From NCBI RefSeq assembly GCF_001571265.1, contig NZ_BCTL01000021.1, forward strand, positions 1 to 64,000: a DNA stretch of 64,000 nt, in the 5' to 3' direction. The notes beneath the pieces were generated by a model that saw nothing but the letters and a program-made list of their open reading frames with translations, did no database searches and was not told the origin of the DNA. Below, in pieces: positions 54,107 through 62,963 of this stretch. The stretch comes from Cedecea neteri NBRC 105707 = ATCC 33855. Lineage in GTDB: Bacteria; Pseudomonadota; Gammaproteobacteria; Enterobacterales; Enterobacteriaceae. The number at the start of each line of letters is the position of its first letter. Position 1 is the first letter of the stretch. Both the position numbers and the translations under genes were made by a program.

Positions 54107-54253
54107 ATGAAAATGAAACCGGTCGCACAGCCTGGCTGTCAGCGTCTTGTGCTGTCAATACGCGCTGTTAATGGGTTGTTATTGCAGGATACCCCTGCGA
54201 TAGTAGTCAACTGTTTTGCACAATCGACAAAATTTGAGGTTCGCCATGACTGA
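54107..54253 (+). CDS. yqgB: YqgB-like small protein overlapping the speA start
   Basis: The frame gives 48 residues starting MKMKPVAQ and containing AIVVNCF, both of which match E. coli YqgB (43 residues). The C-terminus is different, because it runs 8 bases into speA. A second ATG is present at 54113. YqgB is acid-stress related in Salmonella and its role with speA is unclear. An overlap of 8 bases with speA suggests translational coupling. It is short, so the call is moderate. Confidence 0.6.
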   Translation: MKMKPVAQPGCQRLVLSIRAVNGLLLQDTPAIVVNCFAQSTKFEVRHD

Positions 54254-56222
54254 CAAAATCACTTCTGTTTCGGGTTCGTCAGTGGGCGAGCAGGATGTAC
54301 ATCGTTCCATTCAGGAGGTTGCCATGAGCTCCGAGGAAGCCAGCAAGATGCTGCGTACATACAATATTGCCTGGTGGGGCAATAACTATTACGACGTCAA
54401 CGAACTGGGCCACATCAGCGTTTGCCCGGATCCGGACGTTCCGGAAGCTCGCGTGGATCTCGCCGAGCTGGTGAAAGCCCGCGAAGCTCAGGGCCAGCGC
54501 CTGCCTGCGCTGTTCTGCTTCCCGCAGATCCTGCAGCACCGCCTGCGTTCAATTAACGCCGCCTTTAAGCGTGCGCGTGAATCCTACGGCTATAACGGCG
54601 ATTACTTCTTGGTTTACCCGATCAAAGTTAACCAGCACCGCCGCGTAATTGAGTCACTGATCCATTCCGGCGAGCCGCTGGGCCTGGAAGCAGGCTCTAA
54701 AGCCGAGCTGATGGCCGTGCTGGCGCACGCTGGCATGACCCGTTCTGTTATTGTTTGTAACGGCTATAAAGACCGCGAATACATCCGCCTGGCGCTGATC
54801 GGCGAGAAGATGGGCCACAAGGTCTATCTGGTCATCGAGAAGATGTCCGAGATTAGCATCGTGCTGGAAGAAGCCGAGCGTCTGAATGTGATTCCTCGCC
54901 TGGGCGTTCGCGCCCGTCTGGCTTCCCAGGGCTCCGGTAAGTGGCAGTCCTCCGGCGGTGAGAAATCCAAATTCGGCCTGGCGGCAAACCAGGTTCTGCA
55001 ACTGGTGGAAATCCTGCGTGAACGCGGCCGCCTGGACAGCATTCAGCTTCTGCACTTCCACCTCGGTTCGCAGATGGCGAACATTCGCGATATCGCCACC
55101 GGCGTTCGTGAGTCCGCGCGTTTCTACGTTGAGCTGCATAAGCTGGGCGTGAACATCCAGTGTTTCGACGTTGGCGGTGGCCTGGGCGTGGACTACGAAG
55201 GGACGCGTTCCCAGTCCGATTGCTCCGTTAACTACGGCCTGAATGAATACGCGAACAACATTATTTGGGCAATCGGCGATGCCTGCGAAGAGAATGGCCT
55301 GCCGCACCCGACGGTGATTACCGAGTCTGGTCGCGCCGTGACCGCGCACCACACCGTACTGGTTTCCAACATCATCGGCGTTGAGCGTAACGAATACACC
55401 GAAGCGACCCCGCCTGCGGATGACGCGCCGCGCGCGCTGCAAAGCATGTGGGAAACCTGGCTTGAAATGCACCAGCCGGGCACGCGCCGTTCGCTGCGTG
55501 AATGGCTGCACGACAGCCAGATGGACCTGCACGATATCCACGTCGGCTACTCCTCCGGGGCGTATAGCCTGCAGGAACGTGCCTGGGCCGAGCAGCTCTA
55601 CCTGAACATGTGCCACGACGTGCAGAAGCAGCTTGATCCAAGCAACCGCGCGCACCGTCCAATTATCGACGAGCTGCAGGAGCGCATGGCGGACAAAATG
55701 TACGTCAACTTCTCGCTGTTCCAGTCGATGCCGGACGCATGGGGCATCGATCAGCTGTTCCCGGTGATGCCGCTGGAAGGGCTGAACCACGCGCCTGAGC
55801 GCCGTGCCGTGCTGCTGGACATTACCTGCGACTCCGACGGTGCAATCGACCACTATGTGGACGGCGACGGTATCGCAACGACCATGCCAATGCCGGAATA
55901 CGACCCGGAGAACCCGCCTATGCTGGGCTTCTTTATGGTGGGCGCGTATCAGGAAATTTTGGGCAACATGCACAACCTGTTCGGCGACACCGAAGCGGTG
56001 GACGTCTTCGTCTTCCCTGACGGTTCTGTGGAAGTTGAGCTGTCCGACGAAGGCGATACCGTGGCGGATATGCTGCAGTACGTGCAGCTTGACCCAAACA
56101 AACTGCTGACCCAGTTCCGTGACCAGGTGAAGAACACCGGCCTTGACGATGCGCTGCAGCAGCAGTTCCTCGAAGAGTTTGAAGCCGGCCTGTACGGTTA
56201 TACGTATCTGGAAGACGAGTAA
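54246..56222 (+). CDS. speA: Biosynthetic arginine decarboxylase SpeA
   Basis: The enzyme has 658 residues, as in E. coli, from the ATG at 54246. It decarboxylates arginine to agmatine, the SpeB substrate. It is a fold type III PLP enzyme. The PLP Lys is in [28 protein letters not shown] and [13 protein letters not shown] are in the barrel, and the C-terminal domain has [10 protein letters not shown] with DGDGIATTM. The catalytic Cys region near CDSDG is complete. speB follows after 199 bases with a terminator between them. Confidence 0.97.
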   Translation: MTDKITSVSGSSVGEQDVHRSIQEVAMSSEEASKMLRTYNIAWWGNNYYDVNELGHISVCPDPDVPEARVDLAELVKAREAQGQRLPALFCFPQILQHRLRSINAAFKRARESYGYNGDYFLVYPIKVNQHRRVIESLIHSGEPLGLEAGSKAELMAVLAHAGMTRSVIVCNGYKDREYIRLALIGEKMGHKVYLVIEKMSEISIVLEEAERLNVIPRLGVRARLASQGSGKWQSSGGEKSKFGLAANQVLQLVEILRERGRLDSIQLLHFHLGSQMANIRDIATGVRESARFYVELHKLGVNIQCFDVGGGLGVDYEGTRSQSDCSVNYGLNEYANNIIWAIGDACEENGLPHPTVITESGRAVTAHHTVLVSNIIGVERNEYTEATPPADDAPRALQSMWETWLEMHQPGTRRSLREWLHDSQMDLHDIHVGYSSGAYSLQERAWAEQLYLNMCHDVQKQLDPSNRAHRPIIDELQERMADKMYVNFSLFQSMPDAWGIDQLFPVMPLEGLNHAPERRAVLLDITCDSDGAIDHYVDGDGIATTMPMPEYDPENPPMLGFFMVGAYQEILGNMHNLFGDTEAVDVFVFPDGSVEVELSDEGDTVADMLQYVQLDPNKLLTQFRDQVKNTGLDDALQQQFLEEFEAGLYGYTYLEDE

Positions 56223-56234
56223 GTTATCGCTTTC

Positions 56235-56257
56235 CCTCTCCTCTTTGAGGAGAGGGG
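56235..56257. repeat. Intergenic hairpin repeat, copy 5, after speA
   Basis: A perfect 10-bp stem CCCTCTCCTC / GAGGAGAGGG with a TTT loop lies 12 bases after the speA stop. It belongs to the same loose family as the repeats at 12810 and 36361. Confidence 0.7.
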
Positions 56258-56346
56258 CAAAGACGGTTCGATAGCCTATACTCTCTTGAACCCGTATGAA
56301 TTAGCGGCGATAATCCGCTCAATAAATAGCAGTCCCCCAATCCAAT

Positions 56347-56388
56347 CCCTTCCTCGTCGGGTTTAACGACGCGGAGGGGATTTTTTTT
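56347..56388 (+). terminator. Terminator between speA and speB
   Basis: A long stem CCCTTCCTCGTCG / CGACGCGGAGGGG (11 of 13 pairs) is followed by eight T residues. speB starts 33 bases later, so either read-through occurs or speB has a promoter in this gap. Confidence 0.82.
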
Positions 56389-56421
56389 AGGCTTTTTTAA
56401 CCCCAACCGAGAGGTCAGACA

Positions 56422-57342
56422 ATGAGCACCTTAGGCCACAAATACGATAACTCCCTGGTATCTAATGCCTTTGGTTTTTTGCGTTTCCCGCTGAACTTCC
56501 AGCCGTACGATAGCGATGCGGACTGGGTGATCACCGGCGTTCCGTTTGATGCGGCAACTTCCGGTCGTGCAGGCGGCCGCCACGGCCCGGCAGCGATTCG
56601 TCAGGTGTCCACCAACCTGGCATGGGAAGGAAACCGCTTCCCGTGGAACTTCGACATGCGCGAGCGTCTGAACGTTGTGGACTGCGGCGACCTGGTCTAC
56701 GCCTTCGGCGATGCCCGTGAGATGAGCGAAAATCTCCAGGCACACGCCGAGCGTCTGCTGGCTGCCGGCAAGCGTATGCTCTCCTTCGGTGGTGACCACT
56801 TCGTCACTCTGCCGCTGCTGCGCGCGCACGCTAAGCACTTCGGCAAAATGGCGCTGGTCCACTTTGATGCCCACACCGATACCTACGCGAACGGCTGCGA
56901 GTTCGACCACGGCACCATGTTCTACACCGCGCCAAACGAAGGCCTGATCGATCCGAATCACTCCGTGCAGATCGGTATTCGCACCGAGTTCGACAAAGAT
57001 AACGGCTTCACCGTGCTGGATGCCTGCCAGGTTAACGATCGTGGCGTAGACGATATCATTGCCCAGGTTAAGCAGATCGTCGGTGATATGCCGGTGTACC
57101 TGACCTTCGACATCGACTGCCTGGATCCTGCATTTGCGCCGGGTACCGGTACGCCGGTGATCGGTGGCCTGACGTCCGATCGCGCTATCAAACTGGTGCG
57201 TGGCCTGAAAGATCTGAACATCGTGGGGATGGACGTGGTGGAAGTGGCTCCGGCCTATGACCAGTCTGAAATCACCGCCCTGGCCGCGGCAACCCTGGCG
57301 CTGGAAATGCTGTATATCCAGGCGGCCAAGAAAGGCGAATAA
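56422..57342 (+). CDS. speB: Agmatinase SpeB
   Basis: The enzyme has 306 residues, as in E. coli. It hydrolyses agmatine to putrescine and urea. The binuclear manganese site is visible: [19 protein letters not shown] and [21 protein letters not shown] supply the His and Asp ligands. It is a cytoplasmic ureohydrolase and completes the SpeA route to putrescine. A terminator follows. Confidence 0.97.
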   Translation: MSTLGHKYDNSLVSNAFGFLRFPLNFQPYDSDADWVITGVPFDAATSGRAGGRHGPAAIRQVSTNLAWEGNRFPWNFDMRERLNVVDCGDLVYAFGDAREMSENLQAHAERLLAAGKRMLSFGGDHFVTLPLLRAHAKHFGKMALVHFDAHTDTYANGCEFDHGTMFYTAPNEGLIDPNHSVQIGIRTEFDKDNGFTVLDACQVNDRGVDDIIAQVKQIVGDMPVYLTFDIDCLDPAFAPGTGTPVIGGLTSDRAIKLVRGLKDLNIVGMDVVEVAPAYDQSEITALAAATLALEMLYIQAAKKGE

Positions 57343-57358
57343 GCCCTACCCGCTGATT

Positions 57359-57389
57359 ACTGCTGCGCGACGCATGCGCAGCAGTATTT
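57359..57389 (+). terminator. Terminator after speB
   Basis: A perfect 10-bp stem ACTGCTGCGC / GCGCAGCAGT with a 7-base loop is followed by ATTTCTC. Confidence 0.8.
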
Positions 57390-57487
57390 CTCATCCAACA
57401 AGCCGGATTCTTCCCGGTGCGTCTCTTTCTTGCTTAAAAGAATCGTGTATGTTCTGAACGATCATTCACTTTTTAAGCGGTAAAGAG

Positions 57488-60286
57488 ATGAGACGGATTG
57501 AGATTATCCTGGGGGAGCTGGAACGACTTACACAGGGAGTAGATCTTACTGATTTAGCGAAGGAAACGGCATTCACGGCAGAAGCTATTGGCTTTAACCT
57601 CGGGCTGGCGAGAAACTCGGTCAGTAAAGATCTTAATCAGTTATGGAACGATGGCCTGGCCATCAAAAGCCGGGGCCGCCCGGTCTTCTTTTTGCACCGT
57701 CATGCGCTGGAAGCGGTTCTCGGGCGCAAACTTGATGACGCCGAACGTGAAGTGCGATCCGTTGCCGATCTGCTTCCATGTCAGGAAAAGCTTAACGGTG
57801 ACGATCCTTTTAGCGGGCTGATTGGCTACGATCGCAGCCTGCGCGATGCGGTAGACAAAGGCCGTGCCGCAGTACTTTACCCCCACGGATTACACGTGCT
57901 GCTGACCGGGCCTTCCGGCGTCGGCAAAACCTTCTTCGCCGAATTAATGCACCGCTTTGCCTGTGAGCACGCCTCTGGCGGCACGCCGCCGCTGGTCTAT
58001 TTTAACTGCGCCGAATATGCCCATAACCCGGAACTGCTTTCCTCGCACCTGTTCGGCCACCGCCAGGGGGCATTTACCGGGGCCAATGAAAACAAACCTG
58101 GCCTTGTGGAGCAGGCAGACGGCGGTTATTTGCTGCTGGATGAAGTACATCGCTTGCCGTATGAAGGGCAGGAGAAACTCTTTTCTATTCTCGACAAAGG
58201 GGAATACCGGCCGCTGGGATCCAGCGCCGTGGCTCGCCCGATCTCAGTCCGCCTGATTTGTGCCACCACTGAACCCGTTAATTCCGCGCTGCTGCGTACT
58301 TTCCAGCGGCGTATTCAGGTGTGTATTGATTTACCGGGCATTCGCCAGCGTTCTGTTGAAGAGCAGGTTGAACTGATTATTGGGTTCTTGCAGCGAGAAA
58401 GCCGCAAGATAGAGCGCACGGTAAGTCTGGATAAAACCCTGCTGCTCTGGCTGCTCAATAAGCCGCTGGAAGGTAACATCGGCCAGCTCAAAAGCGATAT
58501 TCAGTTCTTGTGCGCTCAGGCATGGGCGTCGGGCATGACTGAGCATCAAGACACGCTGCAGCTGGATAAGCGACTGGCGGAAATGCCGTTTAATGCCACG
58601 CCAGAACAGCGGCTGTTGGTTGATACGTTATTTGATGGCAAAGATCGTTTAAACGTTGATGCACGTACGCTGCCGGCGCTAAAAAGCTCACTGGCAACCG
58701 GAAGTGAGATAGAAGAGAGCGATCTCTTTTACAGCTTCCTGACTCGCGAATACGTCAACCTGCGCAACAGTAACGTCCCGCCGGCGGAAACGCTGGCGAT
58801 CCTGAAAAATAAGCTGAGTTCGATTTTTGAATACGGTCTTTACAGCCGGGACAGCGTTGTTCATCCCCCACGATATGGCGGCCAGGTGGAAGAGCGTGTG
58901 ACGCTGCTTATCGGCTGCGTGGAGCAGGTGCTTGGCTTTTCACTGCCTGAAAATCTGGTTAATCCGCTACGTAAACACTTTCTGGCGCTGATTGGCTACG
59001 TGCAGCGCGGCCTGATCCCGCAGCTTTATTCTTCAAGCCTGATCCTCGACCGCTGCAAGGACGAGTACGAAAATGCCACGCAGCTGTGCCGAAAAATTAA
59101 CGAGCTGCTGCATATTCAGTGCCCGGCGACGGAAGTGGTTTGGCTGTGCCTGTTCTTGAAAGAGTGCCGACATTATCGCCAGCGCATCGACGCCAGCCCC
59201 GACTGCGGGGTCATTTTGATTGCCCACGGCGCGACGACTGCCACCAGTATGGCGCAGTACGTGAATCGCGTTTTAGAGCGCGATCTGTTCAGCGCTATTG
59301 ATATGCCTTTCGAACAGTCGGTACATGACACGCTGGAAACGTTAACCCTGATGATTCAGACCCGGGGCTATCGGCGGCTGATCCTGATGGTGGACATTGG
59401 CTCACTGGTGCATTTTGGCAGCACCGTCAGCAAGTTATTCCAGATAGACGTTCTGCTGATGCCGAATATTACGCTCACCAGTCTGTTGGAGATGGGGCTG
59501 GATTTAAGCTATGAAACCAGTGAGCTCCCGCAGCTTGCCGCATTGATGCAAAGCAAAAGTATTCCCTGTCAGCTCTGCACGCCGCAGCAGGAGAGCGGGG
59601 GAAAAGTGCTGGTGGTGTCCTGTATTACCGGCATGGGAACGGCAGAGAAAATCAAAAAAGTCCTGGAGGAGAGCTTTGGCGAGCTGATGTCGCAGGACAC
59701 GAGAATGATTATTCTCGATTACAACGAAGTCCGCAGCCTGGAGCGTGTGCAGCAGGCGCTGGGCGTCGGCGAGCGGCTGGCGGGGATTGTCGGGACTTTC
59801 CAGCCTGGCCTGCCCGATATTCCGTTTATTTCGCTGGAGGAGCTGTTCTCCGAGCAGGGGCCGGAACTGGTGTTAAGCCTGCTGACGCCCGATCTCTCCA
59901 GCAGTGAACGCCGCCTGGAGATGGAACGTAGCGCCATGCGTTTTATCAGCGCGCTGACCATGGAAAGTATCATTAATCACATTTCAGTGCTCAACCCACA
60001 GCGCATTCTGAAAGAGATGGAGGGCGTACTAAATCACCTGACCACGGCGCTTTCGCTGAAACCGAGCCGTCAGGTGACACTGCGCTTTCTGATCCACTGT
60101 TGCTGCATGGTCGAGCGTATCGTGATTAACCGTAAACCGTTACAGATGGCGCTGGAAAGCCGGCCGGATCTGGATGTTCGCGCGTTTAGTGTCATCAAAT
60201 CTGCGTTCCAGCCAATCGAAGAGGCCTACGGCATCCGCTTATCGGATGCAGAATATATTTATATTTACGAACTGCTTTATAGCTAA
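57488..60286 (+). CDS. dgaR: Sigma-54-dependent PTS-system activator, LevR/DgaR type
   Basis: The protein has 932 residues. An N-terminal helix-turn-helix (about 15-65) is followed by an AAA+ domain with Walker A GPSGVGKT (141-148), the sigma-54-contacting loop GAFTGA (194-199) and Walker B YLLLDEVH (214-221). Two PTS regulation domains with His residues flank EIIA-like (ILIAHGATTATSMA) and EIIB-like (VLVVSCITGMGTAEKI) modules. This is the LevR layout, in which PTS phosphorylation controls activity. It activates the downstream dga operon, which has a perfect -24/-12 promoter. Salmonella DgaR controls the D-glucosaminate dgaABCDEF operon, and the gene order is the same here. Confidence 0.88.
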   Translation: MRRIEIILGELERLTQGVDLTDLAKETAFTAEAIGFNLGLARNSVSKDLNQLWNDGLAIKSRGRPVFFLHRHALEAVLGRKLDDAEREVRSVADLLPCQEKLNGDDPFSGLIGYDRSLRDAVDKGRAAVLYPHGLHVLLTGPSGVGKTFFAELMHRFACEHASGGTPPLVYFNCAEYAHNPELLSSHLFGHRQGAFTGANENKPGLVEQADGGYLLLDEVHRLPYEGQEKLFSILDKGEYRPLGSSAVARPISVRLICATTEPVNSALLRTFQRRIQVCIDLPGIRQRSVEEQVELIIGFLQRESRKIERTVSLDKTLLLWLLNKPLEGNIGQLKSDIQFLCAQAWASGMTEHQDTLQLDKRLAEMPFNATPEQRLLVDTLFDGKDRLNVDARTLPALKSSLATGSEIEESDLFYSFLTREYVNLRNSNVPPAETLAILKNKLSSIFEYGLYSRDSVVHPPRYGGQVEERVTLLIGCVEQVLGFSLPENLVNPLRKHFLALIGYVQRGLIPQLYSSSLILDRCKDEYENATQLCRKINELLHIQCPATEVVWLCLFLKECRHYRQRIDASPDCGVILIAHGATTATSMAQYVNRVLERDLFSAIDMPFEQSVHDTLETLTLMIQTRGYRRLILMVDIGSLVHFGSTVSKLFQIDVLLMPNITLTSLLEMGLDLSYETSELPQLAALMQSKSIPCQLCTPQQESGGKVLVVSCITGMGTAEKIKKVLEESFGELMSQDTRMIILDYNEVRSLERVQQALGVGERLAGIVGTFQPGLPDIPFISLEELFSEQGPELVLSLLTPDLSSSERRLEMERSAMRFISALTMESIINHISVLNPQRILKEMEGVLNHLTTALSLKPSRQVTLRFLIHCCCMVERIVINRKPLQMALESRPDLDVRAFSVIKSAFQPIEEAYGIRLSDAEYIYIYELLYS
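60231..60249. promoter_or_regulatory. Inverted repeat in the end of dgaR, candidate activator site
   Basis: GCATCCG-N5-CGGATGC is a perfect 7-5-7 inverted repeat, about 100 bases upstream of the -24 element at 60351, which is a usual position for an upstream activating sequence. It lies inside the dgaR coding sequence. Confidence 0.4.
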
Positions 60287-60294
60287 TCCCACAA

Positions 60295-60325
60295 CTGGCG
60301 GGGCATTACGCTCCGCCAGGCCTTT
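60295..60325 (+). terminator. Hairpin after dgaR, probable terminator
   Basis: The stem CTGGCGGGGC / GCTCCGCCAG (one G-T pair) with a 5-base loop is followed by GCCTTTCTC. It lies 8 bases after the dgaR stop and upstream of the sigma-54 promoter. Confidence 0.7.
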
Positions 60326-60350
60326 CTCACTCCTCGCGTGACACAAACTC

Positions 60351-60366
60351 TGGCACATCCTTTGCT
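60351..60366 (+). promoter_or_regulatory. Sigma-54 (-24/-12) promoter of the dga operon
   Basis: TGGCACATCCTTTGCT matches the RpoN consensus TGGCAC-N5-TTGCW at every defined position. It is 39 bases before the dgaA start and fits the sigma-54 activator encoded just upstream. Confidence 0.92.
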
Positions 60367-60404
60367 CTCTACGTATGTAAACGTAATCGAGCCAGGAGGC
60401 CACT

Positions 60405-60830
60405 TTGACTACCACTGAATCCTTGCCCCAGATCCTGCTGTTAACGCACGGCGGTTGGGGGCAACAGCTTTGCAACAGCCTGCGCATGGTGATGGGCGAA
60501 ATTGAAGGCGTGACGGAAATCGCGCTGATGCCGGTCGACACGCTGGGTGATTTTTATCAACGCGTTGAAGCGGTGGTGAAAACGTTGCCGGAAGGCTCGC
60601 TGATCCTCACCGATTTTGTCGGCGGCACAACGTCTAACGTAGCGGCGCGCCTGAGTGCTGATTATCCGATAGCGGTGGTTTCCGGCCTGAACGCCTCTTT
60701 ATTGCTGGAAGCACTGGACCGGCGTGAGCACGGTTTACTCACTGCCTGCGTCGCTGAGGTGGTTGAGGCCGGCCGCAGCAGCTGCCTCGATGTCGTGGCC
60801 CACGTTCGTCAATTACAACAAACAAAATAA
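60405..60830 (+). CDS. dgaA: PTS mannose-family EIIA component, DgaA
   Basis: The protein has 141 residues and is an EIIA of the mannose family. The phospho-acceptor His15 is in LLLTHGGWG, and LILTDFVGGTTSNVAARL is the other conserved segment. It takes phosphate from HPr and passes it to the EIIB encoded next. The start codon is TTG at 60405-60407, with AGGAGGC 5 bases upstream. It is the first gene after the sigma-54 promoter. Substrate D-glucosaminate is inferred from the operon. Confidence 0.88.
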   Translation: MTTTESLPQILLLTHGGWGQQLCNSLRMVMGEIEGVTEIALMPVDTLGDFYQRVEAVVKTLPEGSLILTDFVGGTTSNVAARLSADYPIAVVSGLNASLLLEALDRREHGLLTACVAEVVEAGRSSCLDVVAHVRQLQQTK

Positions 60831-60842
60831 AGGAAAAATATC

Positions 60843-61328
60843 ATGGCAAAGATCGTTTTATGTCGCATCGATAGTCGCCTTATTCATGGACAGGTGGTGA
60901 CGAAATGGGTGGGCCAGTCCCAGGCAAACCGGATTGCGGTGGTCAGCGATGAACTGGATGCAGATCCGTTTATGAAAAATATCTACCTGATGGCCGCGCC
61001 GCCGAGCATCAAAGTGGACTGCTATAGCAACCAAAGTTTCGCGGCATCGTGGAAAGAAAATCAGCTCGGCGAAGGTAGCGTGCTGGTGCTGTTCCCGTCT
61101 CTGGCGGCGATTCAGGACGCGGTGGAGCAAGGTTTTGACGTGACGGATATTCAGGTTGGCGGGTTAGGCGGTGGGCCAAACCGCAAAGCGGTTTTCCAGA
61201 ACATCACCCTCGATGAAAAAGACGTCGGCATTCTTAACGACCTGAAAAGTCGTGGGATTAAGGCCATTTTCCAGACTATCCCGGAAGATAAGCCGCAGTC
61301 GCTGGACGATATCCTGAAAAAATTCTAA
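60843..61328 (+). CDS. dgaB: PTS mannose-family EIIB component, DgaB
   Basis: The protein has 161 residues and is a mannose-family EIIB. MAKIVLCRIDSRLIHGQVVTKWV contains the phosphorylated His15. It transfers phosphate to the incoming sugar acid held by IIC/IID. It is 12 bases after dgaA and 25 before dgaC. Confidence 0.9.
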   Translation: MAKIVLCRIDSRLIHGQVVTKWVGQSQANRIAVVSDELDADPFMKNIYLMAAPPSIKVDCYSNQSFAASWKENQLGEGSVLVLFPSLAAIQDAVEQGFDVTDIQVGGLGGGPNRKAVFQNITLDEKDVGILNDLKSRGIKAIFQTIPEDKPQSLDDILKKF

Positions 61329-61353
61329 TCCTTTGATAATAAGGTAAATAATT

Positions 61354-62103
61354 ATGGATACTTTAGTCTTTGCAAGCCTGATGGGGTTGTATTACTGGTT
61401 TGCCCGTTTACGCCTTGGCTACACCTTCTCCGCCATGTTGCTCCAGCCTGTGGTGATTGCCGTCTTCGTTGGTTTACTGCTAGGCAATATGCAAACGGCG
61501 ATGATCATTGGCGCCGGTATGCAGCTCGTCTACCTCGGCGTGACGTCGACGCCCGGCGGGAATGTTCCGTCCGATCCGGCACTGGCAGCCTGTATTTCCA
61601 TTCCCATCGCCGTTAAGGCAGGCATGGATCCGAACCTGGCCATTGCGCTGGCGATCCCCTTTGGTGTGATTGGCGTGTTCCTCGATCAGCTACGCCGCAC
61701 GCTGAACGCCGCATGGGTACACATGGCCGACAAGCACGCCGAAACGGCCAATATGGCGGGCATCATGCGCTGCGCTTTCCTTTATCCGGCTTTACTCGGG
61801 CTGGTGCTGCGCTTCCCGGTGGTGTTTGCCGCCAACTACTTTGGTCAGAACGTGGTGGAAAGCTTCCTTAAGCTGATGCCGCACTGGCTGACTCACTCCT
61901 TTGAAATCATGGGCGGGATCCTGCCTGCGCTGGGCTTCGCCATCACTATCATGGTGATTGGTAAAAAGAGCCTGCTGCCGTGGTTTATCGGCGGATTCTT
62001 CGCGGTGCTGTACCTCAAGGTGGACATCATGGCGATGGCAATCTTCGGCACCTGCGTGGCCTTCCTGATTAAAGGCCTGGCGAAAAATGAAGGAGCAGCA
62101 TGA
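61354..62103 (+). CDS. dgaC: PTS mannose-family IIC membrane component, DgaC
   Basis: The protein has 249 residues with six to eight hydrophobic segments. Typical IIC motifs are PVVIAVFVGLLLGNMQTAMIIGAGMQLVYLGVTSTPGG and DPALAACISIPIAVKAGMDPNLAIALAIP. It forms the sugar channel with IID. Its stop overlaps the dgaD start by 4 bases (ATGA). Confidence 0.92.
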   Translation: MDTLVFASLMGLYYWFARLRLGYTFSAMLLQPVVIAVFVGLLLGNMQTAMIIGAGMQLVYLGVTSTPGGNVPSDPALAACISIPIAVKAGMDPNLAIALAIPFGVIGVFLDQLRRTLNAAWVHMADKHAETANMAGIMRCAFLYPALLGLVLRFPVVFAANYFGQNVVESFLKLMPHWLTHSFEIMGGILPALGFAITIMVIGKKSLLPWFIGGFFAVLYLKVDIMAMAIFGTCVAFLIKGLAKNEGAA

Positions 62104-62960
62104 TGAGCACCGATGTAATGCAGCATGAACTGGTTGAACGCGCGCGCGAAAGCGGCGCACTGACCAAAGCCGATATCACCAAAGCGTGGTTTATCTACTG
62201 GCTGGGGGCCGAAGTTTCCAGCTCGTATGAGCGCCTGCAGAGCCTGATTTTCTGCGCTTCGATGACGCCAATTATCAAAAAACTCTACCCGCAAAAAGAA
62301 GAGCAGGTGGAAGCGTTAAAACGCCATCTGAACTTTTTCAACTCAGAGCAGACTTTTGGCGCGGTTATCCAGGGGATCTCGATCGCCATGGAGGAACAAA
62401 AGACGCGCGGTGAGCCGATAAGTGACGCGTCGATCACCGGGATCAAAACCGGCCTGATGGGACCGCTGGCCGGGATGGGGGACTCGATTATTTGGGCTGC
62501 GGTGATGCCGCTGCTGATCGCTATCTTTATCCCGTTTGCCGCCAGCGGCAGCGCAATGGGCGGCATTATTCCGCTGATTCTCTACCCGGCAATTACGCTG
62601 GCGATCAGTTACGGCATGGTTCACAAAGGCTACACCCTGGGGCGTGACTCGATAATCGGCCTGCTGCAAGGAGGGCGAATAAAAGAGCTTATCTACGGCG
62701 CTAACGTGCTGGGCCTGATAATGATGGGGGCGCTCTCGGCAAGCTACGTCAAGATAACCACGCCGCTCAAAATCAGCGCGCTAAAAGGGTCTGAAGTGGT
62801 GGTGCAGCAAATCCTGGATTCTATTGCTCCCGGCCTGTTGCCGCTGGCCGCGGTGTTTGCGATCTACTTCTACCTGGTGAAAAAAGGGCCGCGATATACC
62901 ACCATCTTGCTGTCAATTGTGGCGTTGAGCGTGGCCTGTTCGCTGTTGGGAGTACTGTAA
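62100..62960 (+). CDS. dgaD: PTS mannose-family IID membrane component, DgaD
   Basis: The protein has 286 residues. The soluble N-terminal half has KADITKAWFIYWLGAEVSSSYERLQ and the conserved LMGPLAGMGDSIIWAAVMPLL (about 117-137), and the C-terminal end has several helices. The start overlaps dgaC, so the two channel subunits are coupled. An alternative ATG is present one codon downstream. Confidence 0.92.
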   Translation: MMSTDVMQHELVERARESGALTKADITKAWFIYWLGAEVSSSYERLQSLIFCASMTPIIKKLYPQKEEQVEALKRHLNFFNSEQTFGAVIQGISIAMEEQKTRGEPISDASITGIKTGLMGPLAGMGDSIIWAAVMPLLIAIFIPFAASGSAMGGIIPLILYPAITLAISYGMVHKGYTLGRDSIIGLLQGGRIKELIYGANVLGLIMMGALSASYVKITTPLKISALKGSEVVVQQILDSIAPGLLPLAAVFAIYFYLVKKGPRYTTILLSIVALSVACSLLGVL

Positions 62961-62963
62961 GTC

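Noticed and set aside
54654..55973. 439-codon open frame on the minus strand opposite speA
   Set aside because: It is antisense to a clear speA gene, has no ribosome-binding site or known domain, and its composition (rich in His, Val and Arg) is the mirror of high-GC third positions.
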